Source of the DNA: Ophiostoma sp. CBS 140.51
Lineage: Eukaryota > Ascomycota > Sordariomycetes > Ophiostomatales > Ophiostomataceae
Direction of reading: 5' to 3'
NCBI GenBank assembly: GCA_029298735.1
Contig: JANSLP010000189.1
Span: 1 to 61,156, forward strand
DNA: 61,156 nt
The position numbers and the translations under genes were made by a program. Below the pieces are notes generated by a model, which was given only the letters and a program-made list of their open reading frames with translations, was not told the DNA's origin and did no database searches. Positions within the stretch are counted from its first letter, which is position 1, and every line of letters starts with the position of its first letter. Positions 34,122 to 42,617 of the stretch are shown here, piece by piece.

Positions 34122-36016
34122 ATGTCTGACCGTTTCCGGCTCGACAACCAGTGCCATGAGGGCATCATCAGCAAGGAGTGGTTCAACTGGACCACTGCTT
34201 TTCTGGTTCTGTTCGTTTGGCGCTACCTCCGGCAGGTGGTGCATCTGGTCTCTTTTTGGATGTACCGCCCAGCTCAACCGTTAACAAACCCTAAAATCAC
34301 TCGCAACGATGTCACGGTGATTGTCCCGACGGTTGACCCCCACAACCCACACTTTATCGCAGGCCTCACCACAGCGATCAGCAACACTCCAGCTAAGATT
34401 ATCATTGTTACCGCTGGTAGGGCCCTGCGCGCAGAAACCGTCTCTGTCATCCACCAGCAACGGCTGAGACATCCCGAATAGTGTTCGGGTGTCCAGATCG
34501 ATGTCCTGGCGGCCAACGAGGCGAACAAGCGGGCCCAGGTCATGCATGGTGTCAAATATGCTGACACTGAAATCTGTGTTCTCATGGATGACCATGTCCT
34601 GTGGAAGGACACATTCCTTGATTACGCTCTTCCCGCTTTTGAGCGCGACCCCAAGGTCGGTATCGTGGGTACCAACAAACGAGTCATTCGGGAGAAAGTG
34701 CACGACAACCTTCTTCACCGTGTTCTCAACATGGTGCAGTGCCTCTATCTTGAACGGCACAACTTTGAGATCCGGTCTTCCAATGCGATTGACGGCGGTG
34801 TTTTTGTAGTCTCGGGACGCACCTCGCTCATGCGCACTTCCATCCTCCAAGACCCTGCTTTCAACCACGACTATCTCAACGACTACTTCCTCTTCGGTTT
34901 GGTGGGTCCCCTCGCGGTCGACGACGACAACTTCGTCACACGCTGGTGCATCGCCAATGGCTGGCGCGTCAAGATTCAGTACTGCGACGAGACCCTCATC
35001 ACCACATCGCTTGGTAGCGCCCACAAGTTTACCGGCGGCCTCAAACGCTGGGTTCGCACGACCTGGAGATCGAACTCGACAAGCCTCTCGTCTCTCCACG
35101 TCTACCTCACTCAACCCTGGAGCGTTTACGCCGTCTACTTGTCCCTCTTCACCAACTTCGCGTTGTTCTACGACCCTCTTCTGCTGTATGCCTTTGCCAA
35201 GTCTGGCTTGTCGAGCTACCACTACGTCGACAACTCCCAGGCGCTCGACCCCATTGGCTACAAGATGGACGGTTCTCTGGACTACGGCACTTTTGTTGGT
35301 GCTGACAATTTTGCCACCACTGCCTCTGCCAATCTCTTTATTTCTCTTCTTCCCCTGATCTGTTGGATTTTTGTCTTCAAGATGGTCAAACCGTTTGCCT
35401 ACTATTGGCGGAACCCGCAGGATCTTTGGATCCTCTGGGCCTACATCTTGTTTACTTATTTCCACTCCCTGATCAAGGTCAACGGTTTGCTCACATTTTA
35501 CAACGCAAAGTGGGAGGGTCGCGATCTGGTCTCCCTCAATGCTGACCTTGTTCGTACCCAGTCTTCTCATGGTTCTGGATCCCTGACAAGTGTGCCTCCC
35601 CTCCATCCTATCCAGGAGACAACTCTCCCAGCACACTTTACCCCCGGATCTCGCTTCATCGATGTTGAACCTTCAATGTCATCTCTCGTTAATATGCGCC
35701 TTGGCTCTCCTCCGCCTCTTGACAACACCAACATCAACAGCAGTAGCTCCGACTTCCCGACTCCTGTTGACACGGACAAGGGCCGTCGCTGACTTCCAGT
35801 TATGCAATTCATTCCCCCGATCAGACTCCGGTCGGCTCGACATCTCTGGCTCTTGAGGACTTCCATATTGACACAGCTTCTCCAGGTACTTCCACCAGCA
35901 ACCCCAACGTCGATCCGTTTGCGTACGCGAGCCCCTACGCAGCCTCGCTGGCCCTGGATAAGTTACACGTGAACGACGACCAAGAAGGCAACAACAGTAC
36001 CGCCCAAGGCCCGTAG
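34122..36016 (+). pseudogene. GT2 polysaccharide synthase (Cps1/hyaluronan-synthase-like), interrupted
   Basis: From the ATG at 34122 the sequence encodes a membrane GT2 synthase. An N-terminal helix is followed by VTVIVPTVDP, the DDHVLW donor-binding aspartates, GTNKRV, a DDDNF block, RWVRTTWRSN, and C-terminal membrane helices ending KVNGLLTFYNAKW. The frame is cut at codon 120 by a TAG (34479-34481) inside the catalytic domain and then continues unbroken to 35792. A further 220 bp of protein-like sequence (ending with a stop at 36014-36016) continues in another register, so the native C-terminus seems lost to a one-base change near 35786. The QxxRW motif also has Gly for Gln (GGLKRW). Intact homologues polymerise a cell-surface polysaccharide. 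No intron excises the TAG without removing conserved sequence. Confidence 0.75.
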
Positions 36017-36983
36017 GCCACTTAACTTTGCGTTGTAACAGACCAGAAAGAGAGGAGAGGAGAGGAGACCTTGCCAATTGATTTGGTAGAGGTCGGTGGA
36101 GCTGCTTTGCGATGGTCAATTTGGCCGATTTTGTTTTATTCGAGGAAGAGGTCGTCAAGAATGGCTTTCAAAGTTATGCTTGCTTTTGTTGCCGTGTTGT
36201 GTTGGACGGAGGTTCTTTCTAAAAGTTGTTTTTGTCGAGTTGTTTTTATGATGCTCCGGTGTTGTCCGAAAATTTTCCAAAACGTAAAAAAAAAACAAAA
36301 GAAGTCATGCTCTCTCTCACGGGGAGATCGAGCAATGGCCCACGAAAACCTGAAAAAAAGGGGTGAGATAAGTTGTTGCGTCACGGCCTCTATTCAAAGA
36401 GTGTCACAACTATCTGCAGTGCCCTCTATCGGCAAAGGAATATACCTTTTCGTCTTGGGTTGAGCTCATGCCTCCTTTCCTTAATTATTTTTCAATAAAT
36501 GTTCAACGCTGTCTTTTGACAGCACCAAAAATACTTCTTTCCAAATGCAGTGACTAAAAGTGCGAGGGCGTAAATAATGGCAAGAGCCAGTCATAAATCA
36601 TAAATAGAAGGGAAAGAGTAGATGTCACGTTTTAAATCCGGTGCCTGCCATAGGCGCGTCTTCAGCAAACGGTGTCGATGGCGCTTTCCTTGACGTCTGT
36701 TGACATTCCCTTTTTGGCAGGCGGTTACCGTAGTACAAACCTCAAACCGGAACAAATGGGCCGATGTTTATGTTCTTTCTTCGTCTAGGATAAGGAGTGG
36801 GACATTACGTGCATTCAGCCTTACGGGGCCGTTTGATGCCAAGACTTTGACACGGATCGGCAACCATCTTACCAGACATCTTCATCACGACAGCCAGCAT
36901 CAACGCTACCCAGCATTATTTACCGCACGATCCAATTTTATCTCCAGCTCACCGCTACATTTACGACAAACGCCTACATCATC
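36017..36983. other. Spacer between GT2 and peroxidase genes
   Basis: 3' flank of the GT2 relic and promoter of the peroxidase. No gene is seen. Confidence 0.45.
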
Positions 36984-38138
36984 ATGCTACGAGCACTTTT
37001 CTTGAGCCTCTTCTTCCTGGCTCTCCATTCTCACTCTGTCAACGCCTACCCCGGCTTCCACACTCTCCTCTGGGATCTTCATGGCCACATCGCCAGGCAA
37101 GATGCAGCTGACTCTGGTCCCTCGACCATACTCCTTGCCGACCTCGCCGAGAAGGGCGTGACGACGCCCGTTGGCAGGACGATCCATGACATCCTTCGAG
37201 GCAATACGACCGCCATTGTCGATCCTTCCGTGACGTACACCCGCCCCGATGCCGTCATCAAGGCCGGTCTCGGTGGCCTCGACCACCCTGCCTGCAGCAC
37301 CGATACCTGCTGCATCTGGAGCTACATTGTGCCCGCCATGGTCGACGCGTTCTCCGAGAACGGCGGTACCCGTTGCTCAGCCCTTGCCCGCAGCGCCATT
37401 CGCATCGGCTTCCACGACGCGGCCGTCTAGAATACGAGCATGAAGAGCGGCGGCGCGGACGGGTCCATCTTGCTGGCTGATGGCGAGCTCCAGCGCAGCG
37501 AGAACCGTGGCTTGGTCAACATCGCCGATCTCATCTTGAGCTGGCACAGCGAGTTTAGCCAATACTCGCCCAATCCACCTTCTGTCGCAGACCTCATCCA
37601 AGTCGGCGCCATTGTGGCCACTGTGACGTGCCCTGGCGGCCCTCGCATCCGCGCGTTTGTAGGCCGACCAAACTTTCCCAAGAAAGGTCCTGCACCACCA
37701 GAGGGGCTCATTCCCAAACCTACGGCCGACCCAAAGACAATCATTGCCATGATGGCTGCCAAGACGTTCACCACCACTGACCTCGTGGCCCTGCTCGGTG
37801 CTCACTCCGTCTCGCGCCAGTTCTTTACCGACCTTGAGTTTGCAGGCTTCCCCCAGGACACGACCGACGGCGTGTTCGATACCAAGTTTTACGCCGAGAC
37901 GGACGCGCCCAGTGCCCCCGTGGGTGTGTACCGCATTGCGTCAGACGTGGCCCTGGCGGGTGACCCGATGACGAGTGCGCTGTGGAAGAATTATTCGGGT
38001 TCGGACGCGGCGACACAGTCGCGCTGGACCGGTGCTTACGCGTCGGCGTATGTTCGGCTGAGTCTGTTAGGCGTGGCCAATCTCAACGGCCTGACGGACT
38101 GCAGCGGTGTGCTGCCTCAATCGAAAGCGTTGCCATGA
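36984..38138 (+). pseudogene. Secreted class II-type heme peroxidase with a premature TAG at codon 149
   Basis: Intronless. A signal peptide of about 21 residues is followed by the fungal ligninase-like peroxidase fold. Distal Arg140 and His144 sit in RIGFHDA, the calcium-site GGADGS follows, and proximal His274 lies in LLGAHSVSRQ. The C-terminal FDTKFYAET, ASDVALAGDP and YVRLSLLGV blocks match ascomycete class II peroxidases closely. The frame is complete (384 codons before the final stop) except for one TAG at 37428-37430, four codons after the distal His motif. The register is identical on both sides. An intron removing it would delete the catalytic histidine. By family alignment the site probably held Trp (TGG). 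The locus is either freshly inactivated, mis-sequenced, or corrected by mRNA editing or readthrough. Truncation at 148 residues would leave no active enzyme. Confidence 0.82.
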
Positions 38139-39046
38139 AGTGCGTGGAGGTTATGTCGGTGAGCATGATAAAGAAGGTGCCCATCGTGAACAGCCACTGG
38201 TGAGGGTGTGAAAGAAGACGAATGTATTTTTGTTTTGTTCATTGTTAACGTCTGTGACGGTAGCCTCTTTTGCATCGTTTTGTATTGTATTTTACTAAGT
38301 GCACTGCTGCTAGTACCCGTTACATGCCGAAACAGTGGGCTCATGGAGATCTGTAACGGTCGGCAAGTCTTTGTCCAAGGATCGAATCAACATCGATAGT
38401 TTTGTAATAGATTACAAGACGCACGAGAATAGAAGCAGGCGAGAAAGAAACATTCCGCAATTCATTAAATCGACTTTTTTAACAGTGACGTGCATTTTCC
38501 GGGGAGAGGAGCGAAAAGAGACAGACGAGAAAAAGACCTCGTCTCACTCGGGCTGTGGTGGCCTGACTTGCACTATTGTTGTGGGCAGGCCAAAAAGTGG
38601 CATGGCATGATCCCCTGCATTTGGTGCACATCAGGCGAGCGTGCCGTCATAACGAGAAAAAAGCGAGGCAGAGGGGAAGGTCCAAGCCACATCCTGGCCC
38701 CTGCTTCCTTTCTAGGCCTCACTCTGGCTGATTTCGACGGACTTTTACACTCAGCTGGACAAGACAGATGGATAGCACGAGGAAGGAGAGGAAAGAGACA
38801 ACCGAGATCTCACACCACCGGAGGGAATCGTTGTTTGGAAAGCGCGATAAAAGCGCGGTAGATGCAGAAGGCGTGTTTTGGTAGAAAGCAATAAATAGAA
38901 GACAGTTTCCAAAGTGCTTTGACAGTCGTGAATCTGTTTTTATTGCATCTTTCATCTGGCGTCGGCTTACACGAAAAGTTCATCCTGAAAGTCGACATCG
39001 CCATCTTAACTACCATCGTCTTCTTCCACATCACACAAACGCCACC
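38139..39046. other. Spacer upstream of the protoglobin gene
   Basis: About 0.9 kb of peroxidase 3' flank and protoglobin promoter. No gene is seen. Confidence 0.45.
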
Positions 39047-39968
39047 ATGACAGGACGCAAAATCGACATGCGGCATATTGACCGCAAGGACATCTACACA
39101 AACCTCGAGGCTCGCGTCCAATATCTGCACAGCTTTCTCGATTTTAGCAGTTGTAAGTCAACAGACGACGGGGTAAGAAAGGTGCAGAAGGGTATCATTC
39201 ACTGACTTGCGCCTTCTTCCAGCCGATATTGAGCACCTCACCAGCGGCGCCAAGTACATCAAAGTCCTCATCCCCGCCGTTACCAACATTGTCTACCGCA
39301 AACTCCTCCAGTATGACATCACCGCCCGCGCTTTCCAGACTCGCTCCACCTCATTCGAGGGACCCATGGACGAGGTGCCGGACGAAAACTCTCCACAGAT
39401 CCTGTACCGCAAGATGTTTCTTCGGGCCTACCTCACCAAGCTGTGCAGCGATCCTTCGCAAATGGCCTTTTGGGAGTATCTGGACAAAGTCGGCATGATG
39501 CACGTTGGTCTCGGCCGTGCCCATCCTCTGCATGTCGAGTACGTCCACATTGGTATGACGCTGTCCTTGATCCAAGATGTCTTGACAGAAGCCATTCTGA
39601 GCCATCCAAGACTGCCCATGAGCCGCAAGATGGGTCTCGTGAAAGCGCTTAGCAAAGTCATCTGGATCCAAAACGACCTGTTTGCCAAGTGGTATGTACG
39701 CGACGGCGAAGAGTACACGGACGGCATGGATTACAGCACGCTAGTCGATAAAGAGGGCTACCTGCACGGCAAGAAGGTGCTGGTGCACGACGAGGAGGAT
39801 GGTGAAGGTGCGGGAGGCAAGGCCGGGAGCAGCAGCAGTGGATCAAATGCCGATCCCACGACGCCAACCGCTGCACCCGGTGTTTGTCCGTTCACGGGCA
39901 TCTCCAAAGACATGGCTGGGTTGACCGTGACGCCGAGCACGCCGCCCGCTGTCGGTAGTGAGAAGTAA
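39047..39968 (+). CDS. Protoglobin-domain (globin-sensor-type) heme protein
   Basis: Two exons, 39047-39152 and 39223-39968, with a 70-bp intron (GTAAGT donor, CTGAC branch, CAG acceptor). The product has 283 residues. The start has a perfect GCCACCATG context. Residues of about 15-210 match the fungal protoglobin domain: RVQYLHSFLDF at the start, YDITARAF after the first helices, then MMHVGLGRAHPLHVEYVHIG, which should carry the proximal heme histidine, and a closing helix pair. Protoglobins bind O2, CO or NO in a distal-pocket-poor heme site; in fungi their role is unknown. The C-terminal 70 residues are a Gly/Ser/Pro-rich extension containing a VCPFTG element, whose Cys-Pro pair resembles a heme-regulatory motif. 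It converges with the P5C reductase gene, 244 bp apart. Confidence 0.85.
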
Positions 39969-40212
39969 TCGATGGAGGTGGTGCGTGCCTTGTTTTGCGC
40001 AATCTGCTGATGTCTCCTCCGTCTTTTTCTGTCGTTGTTTCTTCTGCTTCCATATTCGCATGAGTGGCGTTCTTCTCTTAGATTGGACTCTGTGGTTATT
40101 TCATGTCCCATAACATCTCAATTTCTCTGGTAAATGCAAACCGAAATCTCATTTTTTTTGTCTATTTTGACCTTGTGTTCCGTATCATATCATCCTGGAT
40201 CGTATGTGCCCT

Positions 40213-41073
40213 CTACTTCTTGCCAAGCTCGACGGACCGCTCCGTGGCAGCCTTGACGGCCTTGTTGACAATCTCTTCGAATCCGCTCGCCTCAAAGCTC
40301 ACAAGCGCCGCGTGCGTCGTGCCGTTGGGGCTCGTCACGTTCTTGCGCAGCTGACCAGGCTCCTCGCTCGACTCAACCAGCATTTTGCCCGCACCCAGGC
40401 AGGTCTGCTTCGCCAGCCGGCTCGCCTGGTCCACGGGAAGACCCAACGCTGTTGCGCTCGTAATCAGGTGCTCGACCATGGCGAAAAAGTAGGCCGGGCC
40501 CGAACCAGACAGACCCGTCACAACGTCCAGCAGGTCCTCCCGGTCGACCCACTCGGTGGCCTTGCTCACGCTCGCCAGCATTTGCGTCGCCAGCTGGCGC
40601 TCCTCCTCGGTAATGTCGTCGCCCGCGTACAGACCGGAGGCACCCTCGCCCACCAGAGCAGGGGTGTTGGGCATCACACGCACCACGTGCGGCACGCGGC
40701 CCGATGCCGTCGTCGTCCAGGCGCGCAGGCTGTCAATCGTAATGCCGGCGGCAATCGAGACCACCAACGGCAGCTTCTTGTCGTCACCAAAGTCCTTCCA
40801 CGCCGCAGCCATGTCCTTGCACGCCGTCTCAGCGACCTGCGGCTTGACAGAAATCACCACCAGGTCAGCCCATGCGGCCACCTCGCTGTTGGACGTCGTC
40901 GTGTGCACACAGAGCGCAGCCATCTTAGCACGGTTGACCTCCCAGGGCTCAGCGACTGAGATGTTGGCCGTGTCGACGCCGCCGGCCAGGAGACCACCAA
41001 TGATGGCACCGGCCATGTTGCCGCCGCCGATAAAGGCGAGCTTGGCCGAGTTGAGGGGAGCAGGCGGTGACAT
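40213..41073 (-). CDS. Pyrroline-5-carboxylate reductase
   Basis: Intronless, 286 residues, matching the family length. It catalyses the last step of proline synthesis, NAD(P)H-dependent reduction of 1-pyrroline-5-carboxylate to proline. Visible landmarks are the Rossmann glycine loop FIGGGNMAGAI near 14-24, VVISVKPQ, VVRVMPNTPALVGEGA, GLSGSGPAY, and the family signature around LRKNVTSPNGTTHAAL near the C-terminus. The ATG at 41073 gives a short N-terminal leader with no targeting peptide, so the enzyme is probably cytosolic. It is a housekeeping gene, orthologous to yeast PRO3. Confidence 0.96.
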   Translation of the reverse strand: MSPPAPLNSAKLAFIGGGNMAGAIIGGLLAGGVDTANISVAEPWEVNRAKMAALCVHTTTSNSEVAAWADLVVISVKPQVAETACKDMAAAWKDFGDDKKLPLVVSIAAGITIDSLRAWTTTASGRVPHVVRVMPNTPALVGEGASGLYAGDDITEEERQLATQMLASVSKATEWVDREDLLDVVTGLSGSGPAYFFAMVEHLITSATALGLPVDQASRLAKQTCLGAGKMLVESSEEPGQLRKNVTSPNGTTHAALVSFEASGFEEIVNKAVKAATERSVELGKK

Positions 41074-41598
41074 TATGTTTGCGTTGGCGGGGTTGTGTGA
41101 GGGGTGTTGTTGAGGTAGAAATGTGATGTCGGTGTCGAGTTTGGAAGAAAGTCTGTTCGGTCGGGTAGTTGAACTTGGAGGGAACTGCTCTTAAAGATGA
41201 CTTCAATGACTGGCCTTCAATTGGAAATTCTTCCTCCTTTTTTTGGCCCGAAGCGATGCGCCGACAACTAGACTTATCGCGCCGTAGCTCCTTCCCCAGA
41301 TAGCTTCAACCCCTCCTATGCGCCAATGTGCCAATCAGCTGCACCTTCCCTGCAACGAAGCTAGCGAATCGACTGTTTCGAAAAGCCGTTGGAAAGCGAA
41401 GTGCCGAACACGGCCCCAATCAAGATTATGTAACAAAGATCTCACAAAGAGGGAAGGAGTGAGCGACATTGAGCAATTGATGGTAATTAAAGATTTTAAA
41501 ATAAAAAAATAAAAAATATCAACAAAAAGAAAACAAATATTAGAAAGTGTCAAAAATGTCGACCAACAATGATGGTTGAGAAAAAGACAAAAATAAAA
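41074..41598. other. P5C reductase promoter and tRNA 3' flank
   Basis: Contains the leftward reductase promoter and an A-rich stretch (41490-41600), which on the minus strand provides T runs suitable for Pol III termination. No protein gene is seen. Confidence 0.45.
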
Positions 41599-41679
41599 CG
41601 ACAACAGCAGGATTTGAACCTACGCGGCCGAAGCCATAAGATTTCGAGTCTTACCCATTAACCACTCTGGCATGTTGCC
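41599..41679 (-). tRNA. tRNA-Ser(CGA)
   Basis: A complete cloverleaf on the minus strand, 81 nt, without intron. The acceptor stem is GGCAACA with TGTTGTC plus discriminator G. The anticodon arm is TAAGA-CTCGAAA-TCTTA with anticodon CGA (decodes UCG). A long variable arm with a GGC-TTCG-GCC hairpin is typical of class II serine tRNAs, and the T arm is GTAGG-TTCAAAT-CCTGC. The D-loop TGGTTAA (A box) and GGTTCAAATCC (B box) are present. T runs follow the 3' end. Confidence 0.95.
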
Positions 41680-42617
41680 TTCTTGTTTTGTGAAAAATTA
41701 GTTTCTAGCTAGTAGTTATATAGGCTACTCCTTAATGCTTTGGTGGGCCTCCAGTGGTTTAAGACACCATCACAGGTAATAATAAACTTCGTTCAGTGGC
41801 TTCTTCACACAAATTTATTGTTGAGCTTGTATCAGTCTATAAGTTTAGGTAAAAGATGAATAATTAAATAAAACAGTTCATTTAAACTAAAAGTAACAAA
41901 TACGGAGTAATTAACACCAACAAAATATCTTCTAATATAAAATGTAGATAATTAAGACGAAACCATATATTCATGTCTTTCATAAAATCGCAACATGCAT
42001 CACATTTTACTCCCGTCTTCCGGTTAGACGTCTTCCGACTTCCGTCATGACTTTTCGTTCCGTGGCTTCGTACTTCGGCTCCGTCTGTCTTTCGTATTTC
42101 CATGACATATTTTTGTGTCTTATTCGTTCTTCTCTGCGTTTTAGTTCTTCGTTCTCTCGACATATGTCATGTCTTTCCCTGCACGAGTCATGCTGGGAGG
42201 GCATCACGGAGCTGACGGGCGCTGGAGCACCGATTCTGTCGCTACAAAACCCACCCAAGACCCTCGAGCGCGGGTGGCCGAACCCACTCAAGGGCCGCGC
42301 TTGCCCCAAACAGGAAATTTTACAGTGTTAGAGAGCAATGTCGCCATTCTTTGACACAATGATGAGAGCAGCTAAGAGTCCTGAGTAGCAGAAAACAGCA
42401 CCAACATATGCGCGAACAATGTGTTTTAGGGGACAGAGATATCGAGAGCTTGAGCTTGGCTATGAGGAATTATTTTCTTCGTATTGGAAGATTTTCTTCG
42501 ACGATCAATCCGGCGACCGAACAGTGGCTAACATATTAAGTCGCGACATCGCCGTTTTTCGAGGTTTGGTCTGTAGAGACAATTGCTTCGCACGGTCATT
42601 GCTAGCCAACCGCCATC
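41680..42617. other. Spacer between tRNA and alkylsulfatase gene
   Basis: About 0.9 kb, AT-rich in the left half. No gene is supported; an acidic/basic open frame on the minus strand (42007-42309) has no recognisable domain. Confidence 0.4.

Noticed and set aside
34422..34500. 57-bp in-frame intron removing the GT2 TAG
   Set aside because: It would need a weak GTCTCT donor and has no proper branch point, and would remove a helix that GT2 relatives keep.
34281..35636. 451-codon minus-strand frame opposite the GT2 gene
   Set aside because: It is antisense to strongly recognisable GT2 coding sequence and has no domain of its own; long antisense frames are common opposite GC-rich third positions.
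37428..37430. Intron removing the peroxidase TAG
   Set aside because: The only acceptor/donor choices nearby would delete the distal-histidine motif and lack a branch point; sequence on both sides is in the same frame and conserved.
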